From positions 76,189 to 140,188 of the forward strand of contig VTPC01091062.1 in assembly GCA_011009095.1 (NCBI GenBank): 64,000 bases of DNA, in the 5' to 3' direction. Below the pieces are notes generated by a model. It worked only from the letters and a program-made list of their open reading frames with translations, did not search any database and had not been told where the DNA came from. Source of the stretch: Ignelater luminosus. Taxonomy: Eukaryota > Arthropoda > Insecta > Coleoptera > Elateridae. Shown here piece by piece: positions 45,845 to 57,955 of the stretch. The position numbers and the translations under genes were made by a program. Numbering within the stretch: the first letter of the stretch is position 1; every line of letters begins with the position of its first letter.

Positions 45845-48800
45845 GTTACAATAGTACCTGCAAAGAAGATTTACATCTTATTGGCGCTTTGAAACCAATA
45901 ATGTATAACTCAGTTATTTTCAATCACAAACAAAAGTTTTATTGTAGTTGTAATCTTAACTGCCAATTTAATTAAAAAAATGGTCTCCCTTTAAAAAACC
46001 AGATTTGTCAAAATGTTCCAGTTAATTAATGTCTAAAATCGAAAAGTAAGTCTTTATGAATGTACTGACAAAATAATTTCAGAGTTAGTAACTTGCACTG
46101 TTCATTGCATAAAAGAAGAACGTCAGGCAAAACATAGAATATTCTCGAAAAAGCGATATCAGTATAGACATAGTACCAACCATTCCAGTTTTAGTTTCTG
46201 TCATGATATCTTTTAGGTAATTAATTACCTTAATAATAATAATAATAATAGAATTTTTTTTATTATCTTTTAGGAATAAAGCTTGATGTATTGAGTTCTA
46301 ATAGTGACAAATCAACAGGTCAAAGAAAAGACAAAGAACTTAACGAAGCCAAGCAAAGAGGGACACAAGAGAAAATCTTACAATTATGTACGTGTTGTAC
46401 TGAAATATCATGAAAAGGATACAAGGGAAAGCTCTACTGCTGTCAGGGTTTCCAAAGAATTTAGGGGAAGAACTTTATGAACCCAATTTCTGCTTTAGAA
46501 GTACTAAAATTACCATTGTCTGGCAAAAAGGTCTCTTTCATGCAGGCAGGCAGGCAAACTGAGTCCCTTAGGTTGACTTGACTGGTATAAAAAAGAGAAA
46601 ATTCATCAACAACAAATAACTTTAGAGAAGAGATTTAACCAATGTTTTGTTGTTACACTTGAATCAATTTGACCCTAGGTTAGACCTTACCTCAGTTAGT
46701 TCAATGCAAATTGCTGACCAAGAGATCCAGCTTCATATCCTCTCTCTCTCTATACTAGATCTTCACGGTCGTTTCTCCTTTGAAAGTACGTTGCTCAAAA
46801 ACCTTCTCTATATAACAGTGTCTTGGGACAAAATGGTCGTGGATTTCACGACTTCAACTATTAGAGTCATTTTGTCGCCTAGTAGCATTTAGCCAATAAT
46901 CAAAAAATTAATTAACAGTTTATAATTTTGTTGTGACGTGTGACTCCTTTGGAGTGATCTTTGTAATTTAGAAAAATTCCGCCCCAACAACACCTGTTTG
47001 TTAGAGTGAACTTCCTTTCAGTTACGTCTGACTCATGTCTGCTTGAACCTTCTTACTCTTTTGGGATTCCTTGAATATCATATTCCAAAGTAAACTCTCT
47101 TACTTGATTACATAAACGGCAATGAAACTAATATAACTCAGCAAGAAATTTATTCCTTTCCGAAACTAGTAGCATTCTATAAACGCGTCTACTTGGTCAC
47201 AATACCTGCTGCTAACTTATGTACGGCAGTCTACTAGCATTATCTCCCATGCTTTGTCGGTTAGAATACACAGCTTAATTTTACCAAGTATTAAAATGCA
47301 CTAGAGAAATGTTGCGTCCAAAAACGTCAGTAAGGATTTTTTCGAAACTAAGTCATTTCAAACTTAAGGCATGGGCCAATCCAAATTTAAGTTTAGTGGT
47401 GGATTATTGAGCACCAACTTAATCATGGCCCATTTTTGCGTTCGGTTCTCCTCTAGAAGTATCAAAAAAGATTTTTCCATATAGCAGTACGTCTTGGGAC
47501 ACTATGGTATGTATGGTCATTTTGTAGTCTGCTACTATTTGGCCAACAATCAAAAAGATTAATTGACATTTTTTAACTTTACCATGAAGTTTGACTCCTT
47601 TGGAGTTTTAACTTTTAGTACCAGACAAACGCAAAAACCTGAAAGGAGTAAGTGACCTTTTCATTTAGAACAACAACACCCTTTTGTTACTCACGGTGGA
47701 TTATTAAAGCAAAATGGCTTTCAGTTTATATTCTTCCGGAATTCTTTGGGTATACAAAGTAGTTTACTCTACTACTTAGTAAAAGTTAGATAATACAGAT
47801 CACTGAGAAGTTATAATACCGTGGACAGTTGAACGAAAGAAATCAAATCCATCCATTGTCACATTTAATCTCACAATTAATCAATCGGGTGATGGATCTT
47901 TTCAGACCTAAACCAATCAGTTCAGAAAAACAGTGTATTCATTTTAAAATTGGTCACTCTTAATATTTCATAGATTCCATCGAACTAAGAAAAAAACACT
48001 CTTCCATCATCTTCTTGATCCAAAGCATCAGATTCCTCGTTTTAGTGATAAACATTAGTTGTGTTAACCTAGTAACTGACAGCATTTCAATAGTTGTAAT
48101 GCATATTGGATAATGTATAGCGGTATTCAAATGTCTCAGTCCAAAAATAACATGATGTTGTCTTCCTTGTTTCGATATTTTTACTTGTTTAAAGGTGTGT
48201 CCAGATTACTCATGTTCGTGCTGGCACCTGTGACTTTGCTCATGATTGAATACGCCGAATAAAGGTTCGCCTAATTTGTGATATGCCAAGTCTGATAAAT
48301 CGCAAGCTCTCAAAGCTTCAGACTTTGTCGGTACATCAAAGTGAAACTTGTTGTAACTCGCAAGCCTCTGGATGGAATTTTAGTTGACTTGCAGTGTGTG
48401 CAGTTCGTTCATTTGGATTATAACAAGTTCAAGCCAGGCCCAAAAGTAAATTGGAATGAAAACGACTTGCTTCGGAAAACAAGCACAAGTAATCTAGACT
48501 CATCTTTTAAGAAGTATCAAGAGTTAATCATTGTAATATGAAAAAGAAAACAAAGATTCATGCGCAGACTTTGCACAGTTGAAGCAGACAAGAAGGATGA
48601 TTGAAATCGGAGATGTCATTTGAAAGATTTTGAGACAACTGTATTGATTTCAGACAGATATTGCACAATGAAGAAAAATAGAGAGTCTGTGTAATTCAGG
48701 CAAGAGACAAAGACCACAGAAGTTTATTTGTGAAGAGAACAAAAAAACGCAGAGGCAGAACAGAATCTACACAATTTGAGAAAAAATAATAAAAAGACTG

Positions 48801-49339
48801 TTGAGTGTGCTATGATATATCAGCCATTGATGATAATGGATTCGGATTTTATTGATACATAGAAAAACACCCACCTTTGGTCACAAATGGAACCACAAAC
48901 ATTAATTTGCATCCTGCAGTTGGTAATTTTATACATTAATGCAATCGTGCATTCCTTCCAGAATATTCGAATTAAGCGCCGTTTTTTAAATAATAGCATG
49001 AGAGACAGAAGAGAACAAAGAAGCAGCTAACTTCAAACCCTAATTCTAATGGAACACACTTATTATGTCCGTACATCTTTTTAGACAATGAAAATAGGAT
49101 TACTTTCAAGTCACAAACATCAAAGTACAGTATAACGCTAAAAATTTAATAATTTCACTAGGTAATTACTGGTGCGCGGACATGTTTGTTCCATCACGAT
49201 TATGACTTAAACTTAGCTACTTCTTTACTCTATTATTGAAAATGTCTTAGAATATTCAGACGAGATTGTGGTCATTTCTTTAGGGCAGGCATATCCGGGA
49301 ACTGCCCTTCTTTTTTCTGTTATAGAGTGTGATATTATA
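45845..49339. other. Intergenic DNA with a diverged direct duplication
   Basis: No gene recognised. Segments at about 46800-46960 and 47480-47615 share strings such as CTTGGGACA…ATGGT, ATTTTGT, TTAATTGACA or TTAATTAACA, and GACTCCTTTGGAGT in the same order, indicating an old direct repeat. A short ATA/ATAA microsatellite lies near 46231-46250. Confidence 0.45.
45878..45901. promoter_or_regulatory. Palindromic pair of CCAAT motifs upstream of the fourth pacifastin-like gene
   Basis: TTATTGG and CCAATAA are separated by 10 bp and lie about 34-57 bp upstream of the ATG at 45844. Called as a possible promoter element on position alone. Confidence 0.3.
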
Positions 49340-50334
49340 CAGTGTGTCCAAGATAAGGATGCACAGCATGAGGATCTTGGAAACGGTAAGAGATACAGCA
49401 TCAGTTAAATGAGATGAAAGTTGGCTATTTATAGGACCTTTTTGTTGGCGTTTGAAAAATCTAGATATCTTGGATAGTTTCAGAGATATTTAAAAAAAAG
49501 TAGATTTCTCGATTTTCATTATTTTTTCTTTCCTTTATTTGAAGAGATATCGCAAAACTAAAACCCCTTTTCCATTGCCACTTTTTGTTCTCTATCAAAA
49601 TTTGCCTACAAAATTCCTGCACAATGTTTCGGTTTCGAGTAACCATCATCAACCTCATTTTTTAAATAGGCGGAAAAAATTGAAAATTGTTTTGAATAGC
49701 TCTTGTTGTCATGATTCTAATGATGTAAACATGATAGGGTTATTTTGGTTTTGATTTTTTGGGTTGAACGCTGCTGTGACCAACTGTAATAATTGCTGTT
49801 CATCTTCAAAATTTTGGTTGAGCACATGATTCTTGACATAATCCCAGAGGAAAGAAATCTAACGGTGTTAGATCAGGTGATCGTGCAGGCCAGGGTACTG
49901 CAGAATGCATTAATTTATAGCATAAGAAATCAAAATAATCCTATCATGTTTACATCATTAGAATCGTGACAACAAGAGCTATTCAAAACAATTTGCAATT
50001 GGTTTTCTGCCTATTTGAACAGATGAGGTTGATGATGGTTACTCGAAACCGAAACGTTCTACAGGAATTTTGTTAGCGTATTTTAATAGAGAACAAAAAG
50101 TGATAATGGAGAAGTGGTTTTAATTTTCCGATATCTCTTCAAATAAATAAAAGAAAAAATAGTAACGAAAATCGAGAAATCTACTTTTTCTTAAATATCT
50201 CTGAAACTATCCAAGATATATGGATTTTGCGAAGGCCAACAAAAAGGTCCTATAAATAGCCAACTTTCATTCCATTTAACCAATCCTGTATCACTTACCG
50301 TTTCTAAGATCCCCATGCTGTGCATCCTTTACTG
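49340..50334. mobile_element. Near-palindromic Tc1/mariner-type element with a transposase relic in its centre
   Basis: The left end CAGTGTGTCCAAGATAAGGA matches the end of the element at 9805-10291 and is preceded by TA. Arms of about 400 bp (about 49340-49750 and 49915-50334) are inverted copies, seen for example in GATGATGGTTACTCGAAACC on the right arm against its complement on the left. The right terminal repeat lacks about a dozen bases. The spacer between the arms holds the relic described next. Confidence 0.75.
49755..49905 (-). pseudogene. Transposase fragment, Tc1/mariner superfamily
   Basis: The minus strand reads WPARSPDLTPLDFFLWDYVK followed by a short Asn/Gln-rich stretch. This is the block around the last catalytic Asp of the IS630-Tc1-mariner transposases. 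The rest of the gene is missing. Confidence 0.75.
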
Positions 50335-52857
50335 TAGAGATTGCTATCGTTTTTTGAGTTTTGAAACAATAATCGATTTAATCTTCAAAGTTACTTCGAT
50401 GCTACAACAAACAAATATCTGAATGAGAAAGCTCAGATTTACTTCTTTAAAACAATAAAAGAAAAAGCAATACCTTCATTACGCATGCTATTTTTAATCA
50501 CACAAAATGTATCAATTAAAGGGAAAATTATATCAGCACAATGGGGAAATCAGACAAAATGTTTTTACCACATTTCAAATCTTCAATTTCATCGAGATAT
50601 TTAAAGATAATGTAGAATATCAAGTTTTCAACATCAAATGTCTGAACCCATTTTAATGTTTAAATTGCTACAAATGAAACGTACATCCTCAACAAGCTAG
50701 CATTATTGAAATACACAAAATCAATAATTCACAAAAATTTACATCCACGTTTACGTCAGTTTGATAACCGTTAACAACATTTCCCACGTTTTAACTTCAA
50801 AACTTTAAATTGATCCCATGTAACTGTCATTTGTATTGAGAGTCGATGTCCTCCGGGAATACGTTGTTTTTGAAAATTATCGGACACTTTTTAAATTGAT
50901 CCTAAATTAAGTGGTTCGTCAAAAGTTTTCTTCCTCTCTTTCCTCTCAATTTTCCGTTCTGCATATTATTTTATTTTTAGAGTATTATGGGGTTTAATTA
51001 AGTTTTTGTAATTTGAAATATATCTGACCGGATTAGATAGAGTTAGATGAAGTTAGTAATTTAATTCTCCAAATACAGTCGATTAAGCTTATTGGAAAAA
51101 AACGAAGTCGTAAAATCAGAAACCCCTAATAACACTAATAATCATAATGCCTAAGCGTAAAGGCTTTTCGGCTTGCATTCTAAGTGCCTGTTCGATGCAT
51201 AACGTATTCAGAAGCAGGAGCATTGCCAACATTAGCAGACAAAAGCCCCAGACTGCTCATTTGTATAAACTAGGCACGTCCCACACACAAAGTATTAATA
51301 TCTCTGCACCGGCATGAACGGCTCGTGCTTTCTGTCGCGGTGGTATTAAGCTCTGCAGCGAGCAAGGAGGAGCTTTTGCCTGGCGTAGAATTCGTCGAGT
51401 GAGTGAGTGCTTCAAGGCCTTCCGAGACTTCCATACAACGCCTCGGAGACGTCCTTAGTACCCAAACCGCATCGACCCTTGCTCCATTTACTCCATAACC
51501 CATCTGTTAATTACTTTAAAGTACTCCGACATCTTAACTTAGTTCACTAACTTTGCCAGATCATCAATCCGGAGTCTTAATGGTCCTGCACTATCTTCAT
51601 ATTGTACCCCGATTATATCTCTCCTGCATTGGAAGTTTTAATTTCCCAGATATCGAACGAGATTGCAGTAGTAATTTAACGCCACTACCAACAGTAGCAG
51701 TTCTAAACGGAAGTAATTTAGTAATTCGGTTTAACTACCGTCGTAATTAAGTAAGCTAATATAACTACCATTGCAGGATTTCACTGGCAACACAACTCTG
51801 TAAGTTGCATTTTGGATTGTGCGTTTCTCTTATTTAGTTATTTATGTGATTGCAGATGACAGTTGGGCCATTATTCCCAAATGTTAGGGGTGAACTTGAC
51901 TAATTTTCGCCACGTGTAGATATACTGCCGCCTAAATTAGCAATGTAATGAACTCGTTTCGGGGCTTTTTCCAACACGTACCGAGGCCACTGCGAAAAAG
52001 GGTTAAAATAAAATATTATCTGGACTTTTTTCATAAAACTAAAAAGTAATTAAGTAAAAAGCTTCTATTAAAATTTATAAAAATACGTATGTGGCACCCG
52101 CCGGATAATGGAAAAATTGAAATTTCCTTTTATATTAAAAAATTAATCTCATTACTTTACAAAATGTTTAAATTATCGGAAATAACAACATTGTCCCTTG
52201 CAATATTTTCAAGTTAAATTTTTCTGAAACAAAATAGAGGGTGTTTCAAAAGTTTACAAACAGTATTTGATTTTCAAATTAAGCAACGCAGGATGCAACT
52301 AGCAGGAGCAGGAAAATCATGTTACCAAAGCTGCTTTTAGGAGATTCAGTAGACATGCTGAACTTCACATAATAAAATTATAACTGCCCCTTGTACTTAC
52401 ACCGTTCGCTTGATATGAATTATGATATTACACAACTATGTTTAATTAATTCTATCAAAAGAATCCTTTGAGTATACAGACTATCGGCCCCGTTCACCAA
52501 GTAATAACAAACGATTTTTTATTTCGTAAACAATGTTGTTAGGGACCACCAGCCTACTATCCACCACACTCGACCGAGTTCTGATTCATAGGCAGTAGCG
52601 AGCACGATTGAGTTTTTGAAAGATATCGAAATGAGACTTAAGGCTTTAATTCTACTTCGAAATATGTCCACAGAATCGACAGAAAGAGTTCCTCATTTTT
52701 CTAGATTTAGCAGCTAGAGGTCGTCAAAAATGAGCACGAACCAACTGAAAAATCTAACGAAAAGAGATAAGCGAGTCGCGTTTGCGAATTTATAAATAGA
52801 AGATCGTCTTACGTTTACCGCTTGCAAAAGTCTCCCGATGAAAAACAAAGGATTATA
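50335..52857. other. Intergenic DNA, no gene recognised
   Basis: About 2.5 kb, AT-rich. Open frames 51270-51503 (minus) and 51553-51750 are unsupported. AGAGGGTGTTTCAAAAG near 52236 resembles a transposon end. Confidence 0.35.
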
Positions 52858-52859
52858 TA

Positions 52860-54130
52860 CGAGGCTTGCTATTTATATTTCTGGCCTTGGCAACACTGAC
52901 TGTTTCCAGGCGTCAGCTGACATTTCCGGTGTAAACTTTACATTGTTGAACATAACCTCAACCACAACATTTTGTCATTTGAGTGCGATTAGTGTTGTTT
53001 GCAGTTAATTGAAAAGTGCATTCCCTAGTAAAAAATGGAATTGACCCGTGAACACTTTCGTGCAATTATTTTTCATAACTTTCGACGTGGATTATCACGA
53101 CAAGAGTGCATCAATGAACTTAATACATTATATAGCGATGAAGCTCCATCCTACAGCACTGTAAAAACTGGTATAATGAATTCAAACGTGGCCGATGTTC
53201 ATTCCAGGACGAAATCCGTAAAGGCCGTCCAAAATCTGTCGTTGTGCCTGAAAACATCGATGCTGTGCGTGAACTGATTAAACAAGATCGTCATGTGACA
53301 TACCGTGAGATTGAGGCATCTTTGGGCATTAGTATGACTAGCATCAACAAGATATTACATGATCATTTGGCCGTAAAAAAAATTTGTTCCCGTTGGATCC
53401 CGCATAACCTGACCAATGCTCAAAAGAAGGCTCGCGTCGACTGGTGCATTAAAATGTTGAAAAAATTTGCGAAAGGTGCATCAAAGGCTGTGTATAACAT
53501 CTGCACAGGTGACGAATCATGGATCTACGCATATGACCCCGAAACAAAACAGCAATCAACTGTGTGGGTCTTTCAAGACGAGCCAAATCCAACAAAAGTT
53601 GTTCGCGGAAGAAGCACATCGAAGCAAATGGTTGCCTGTTGGCAACAGTGGCGTTAGAGCAACGTAAGACGGTCAACTCTGAATGGTACACAACCATTTG
53701 TTTGCCAGAAGTCATTGGAGAAATTCGGAAAACTTCAAAGAAGAGGCGAATCATTCTTCATCATGACAATGCAAGCTCTCACACCGCTGCTCAAACAATT
53801 GAATATTTAACCAGCTAGGAGGTCGAGTTGATGGGCCATCCACCATACAGCCCTGATTTGGCACCCAATGACTTCTTTTTATTCCCGTATATCAAAAACA
53901 AACTGCGTGGTCAACGATTCTCAACACCAGAAGAAGCCGTTTTTTGTTTCAAAACGCATATTTTGGAGCTGCCTCAAACAGAGTGGAAAAAGTGCTTCGA
54001 AAATTGGTTCAAACGCATGGAAAAGTGTATCAATCTTAATGGAGAATATTTTGAAAAACAATAAAACTAGTTTCGATCATAAATACTTGTTTTTTCATTG
54101 TTAGGCCAGAAATGTAAATAGCAACCCTCG
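52860..54130 (+). mobile_element. DD34D mariner element with broken transposase
   Basis: Bounded by TA and inverted repeats (CGAGGCTTGCTATTTATATT on the left, a close inverted match on the right). Total length is 1271 bp, the normal mariner size. The transposase starts at ATG 53035 (MELTREHFRAIIFHNFRRGL), shifts frame after about 53170, and continues at about 53244-53657 with the helix-turn-helix and the first catalytic Asp (CTGDESWIYAYDPETKQ). A small deletion near 53640 shifts it again. It resumes through HHDNASSHTA at about 53760-53785, is cut by TAG at 53817, and ends with HPPYSPDLAPNDFFLFPYI to about 54064. The spacing between the last two Asp residues is 34. Two shifts and one stop make it non-functional. 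Confidence 0.9.
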
Positions 54131-56350
54131 TACCTAGCCGATTTTGGAAATTTTCGAAAAACGACAAACGTTTGCCGATCGTCAAAAAATTTGAATATGC
54201 GATTTCCTTCGTTGTTATTTTACTCCCCGCTCCCGGCATTTATGAAAGGTGTCTTTGGATATTTCGGAAAACCTTATTTTGACCACCTTTAAACCATCGT
54301 AGTGGCCATGATCACGATCTGTTGGAAAATTTCTTTGTTTCAAGGGATACCTTCAAGTATTAGCTACAAAAAAGCTCAGATGATTGAATCCCAAAAATGG
54401 CCGACTTGATCGTCAAATTTGATAAAAACTGAAGAATCTGGACAGTTTTGAAATTGAAGGTAGCGTTTGCAAAAATGTATACTCATAGCATTTGATATTC
54501 CAAAAACTAATCCTTAAAAAAATCCCGAAAATCAATCGGTAAGTGTTTCGTATCCGATGGCGGATCTATGATGGACCGCTGCTAGATTGTTTGCGATTAA
54601 TCGCACATCGGGGAATTCGTCTTGGCAAATTGAATCTAATAATGAGTGGCGGTTATATAAGATGTGTAGTAAGAAATACCGTCATCGGGTTTCCTATTCG
54701 GTACACACTAATACTGCAGGTTTCACGTTTATCATCCAATAAATAAGAAAGTTATTAATATTTTATGCTCAGTGTATACACGTTAAGATTGTCTGTTTCT
54801 TGCTGATAAACCACGAGCTAGTTGCTGGAAGGCAATCATAAACTTGACATATTCGGTAGCCAATCTGGCTGTATTTCGTTGTATCCATTAGTTCCCCGCT
54901 TTGGTCCTTGGTTCATCCTTTTGTAAATACACTTTCCACCAGTTGTCCCTCGTTATTACCAATTTGATTTTGAGTCTAGGGCTCTAAAATCCTCTTCTAG
55001 TTGATTATTCTTAATTAAGTCTATCTTAAGATAGATAAATAATGTATGCTGTATGTTCACGGTAAAACAATTACAGATCACTTGCATACACCTACACCTT
55101 TTTTGCTTCGTTTTACCTAAACATAAGAACGTATGTATTCATTTTCTGCAGCAATCTGGGCGATATCTGTTGTAGAACCTGTCTGATCATACTCGACTTT
55201 TCTCTAACATATCTTGTAAGAATTAAATTTAACTTTTGCCCATAGGCCTTCACTTTCCATCATGTGGCTAGTTTCTGTGAACTGATGGTCATTCTTTTTT
55301 ACATATTACTCCAAAATTTGACGCAGTTAGACGATATATTCTGATCTTGTCCCCTGATCTGTATATCTAGCTCTTCTATTTCATGGTGAGTTTTTGATAA
55401 TATCGCCAACAGCTCCTTCTTTATTTCAAAAGAGGGTGTATTATTAGCATTCAGTTTTTGGATACCATAATCCTCATCAGCAGGCGCCGTAAGTAATCTT
55501 TTTATCTTGAAAGCTGGAAAAAGTTGCTTTCCGGAAGCCGCATTTACATCAATGGTACACTGTATTAGGCTTTTATCTACCAGTAACAAATCGAAAATCC
55601 TTCTTAAGTTCAAAATTATGGTTCAAGAATGCCAATTATAGTTACATTTTCTCATAATCTACATATCTGAAATTCAAAAACACCGTGAATTACGCTGCAA
55701 TCAAAATATTCCAGTTTATATTAAAACTATCAAGTTTCTTCTTTTAAAAAATACCAAGAAATTGTTAAAAGCTAGACTGCAACATTGCAAAAAAAAACGA
55801 TCCATGCAATATCCATTCACTTTTATTCTGGACAGTAGTTGGCTACGAGAATCTTACAGTTTTCCGGCTTTTTTGAAAGGATTTGTAACACATAACTTTT
55901 AGGTTATATCAAGATAATAATTTAGGTTAAATGAGATGTTGCAAGATGTAGCTTTATTTCTTACATTTTCATTTTAGGTTAGAACTATACGAGGTGCTAC
56001 CCAAAATTTCCCAGAATTGAATATCCCGCATGAACAAGTAATGATATGAAGTTATTGCGCTAAGTGTCTCTTGGTATATAATATGTTTCTACCAAAGCCA
56101 GTTGATGTAAGATAAAGTACCGACACCAAACAAAAGACGATAGCAAATTGAGTTCAATAACGATTGTCTCTTTGCTAGAAGCGCTGTTGTTCCGCGTCTA
56201 TTTAACTTGTGTGTTTTCGAGTTGCGGTTCGTTTCTTTACATTGCGTTTCTTTTGCTTTTGTGAATGCCGAAATGGTTGATGCCAAAAGGCAAAGAATTT
56301 ATTACTAAATTTTAAATCACAGTAGACTTTGCTTACTTTTCATTCGCTCT
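54131..56350. other. Intergenic DNA, no gene recognised
   Basis: A minus-strand open frame at 55299-55613 lacks an ATG and encodes a Glu/Lys/Ile-rich peptide (…HHEIEELDIQIRGQDQN…) that might be an exon or retro-copy fragment. I cannot assign it. TACGAGGTGCTACCC near 55990 looks like a mariner-type end without a partner. Confidence 0.35.
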
Positions 56351-57456
56351 TATCCATCTTATGTCGCCAGTGATGACAAGCCTTAAAAATATTGGATGCA
56401 ACCCAACTTACATATTTCCAAACGACTAGAAAATTGGATAATAAAAATTAAAACTCGAATTATAGATACCTGACAAATTCCACTTTGTCTTTTTCTTTTG
56501 CCAGTTTTTATGTTTGACGCGATTTGACGTTTGCAAGAAAAGTGTACACAAATGACAAAAAACCGGACATAATTAATTTAGGTGAATCTAGAAAAATGCA
56601 AATTTAGTGTCGCGTTTGTATCGTCAGCGCTACCCCAAAAGAAACGATTTATTCTGTAAATGTTTGGTGTGGCATTCTTGGCAATCGTATCATCGGTCAT
56701 CATTTTTTCCCTAGAACTCTACATGGAAAAATATTTTTAAATTTCCTACGAGATGATTTGCCAGAACTACTTAGGAATGTATCATTCACCAGGAGCTTTG
56801 GTTTCAGTTAGATGGTGTTCCAACCCATCACGACAGACATGTTCAAGATTATTTAAACACCGTATTTAGAGATAAGCAAATTGGAAGAGGTTCAACTACA
56901 CCTTGGCCTCCTAGTCCTCCTGACTTGAGCCCTTTAGGCTACTTTTTGTAGGGTACAGTCAAAAGCATCGTGTATGAAAGGCCCTTTCTAAACGTAAAAG
57001 ATCTGAAAAATAAGATTGTTGATGCCTGCAGGTCGATTATTCCAGATACTTTACAAAGAGTACAGATTTCATTTAGAAAACGTATGATTGCTTGTGTACA
57101 AAACAATGGCCAACATTTTGAACAATTTCCTTAATTTATCTCCTCTAATTTTGCTATTCTTGGTTGGTTGCCAGTTCATTTGTTTTTATTTTGTTTCTTT
57201 TTGGATAACTGTAATTTTAATTATATTGTTAAGATTTTTTCATATTAAATGTTCTTTTTCGCTAATTCAGCAATCATTCATTAGTCACTAAGCTGATTGA
57301 CAAATACTAACCTCCAAAAAAAACCAAGAAACAAGATATCTATGTTTCATGATGTTTCTAAAATGAAAATAGAGTTGACGTAGCCTTTAGAAATGTATAA
57401 TGGGTTGCGTCTCAAATTTTATTTGGCTCGTCATCACTGGCGAATCACTCTGTATA
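56351..57456 (+). mobile_element. Degraded Tc1/mariner-superfamily element, DD41D-like
   Basis: Inverted ends share GTCGCCAGTGATGACAAGCC (left) and its near complement TCGTCATCACTGGCGA (right). Inside, the + strand encodes NVWCGILGNRIIGHHFF, then after a frame change QLDGVPTHHDRHVQDYLN, then WPPSPPDLSPLGYFL and a tail ending near 57118. There are 41 residues from the Asp of LDGVP to the position of the last catalytic Asp, which is Gly here, and a TAG follows at about 56948. It is dead by frameshift, stop and loss of a catalytic residue. Confidence 0.75.
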
Positions 57457-57483
57457 GTAACTCTCTACTCAAAAGCATTCTGA

Positions 57484-57822
57484 GAAGATAAGCCATAAAC
57501 TAATATTCAATTTTCCATCCAGTATGACATTTTTCATTATAAAGTTGTAATTCTTAATATGTTGAGGAATTTTAGTTTTTCGAATTCTATTTTTCTTCCA
57601 ATCAATGTCAAGTATCCATTTAACCTCAAATTTCAGCTATTTTAGGTTTTGTTTATAGCGTACAGGCACCATCGTGCCTCATCATTCTTTGCTTTGCAGA
57701 GAGATTCCTAATTATTGTTGGCATTTTATAGTGTAATTGAAGGTATGCGCTTTTTTTGCATTTTGCATAATATTTTGACGCGTGGAAACAAAAATCGAAT
57801 AGTAGTCTATGACCTATCTTCC
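57484..57822 (+). mobile_element. Short inverted-repeat element upstream of the disulfide isomerase gene
   Basis: Begins GAAGATAAGCCATAAACTAA and ends in the inverted counterpart …TAGTCTATGACCTATCTT. It is an inverted, diverged copy of the element at 61498-61999. There is no coding capacity. It reaches to within about 135 bp of the start codon of the next gene. Confidence 0.6.
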
Positions 57823-57847
57823 CAGAATAGCTTTGACAGTACATAAT

Positions 57848-57857
57848 GGCACGTGTT
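57848..57857. promoter_or_regulatory. Possible ER-stress element
   Basis: GGCACGTGTT contains the ACGT core bound by XBP1-type bZIP factors and lies about 100 bp upstream of the ATG. A second similar core, TGACGCGTGG, lies near 57776, inside the short transposon. ER chaperone genes are commonly controlled in this way; this site is inferred from motif and position. Confidence 0.3.
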
Positions 57858-57955
57858 TTTCTCCAATAAGATTTTACCACGAATTCTGATGTTGACAGAT
57901 TTCATTTTTCCAGATTTTCCGTTTGAGTGTAGTATTTTAGTTTAGATTTGTAAGC

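Noticed and set aside
55299..55613. 104-residue minus-strand open frame without ATG
   Set aside because: It looks protein-like, but I could not match it to a family or find supporting exons.
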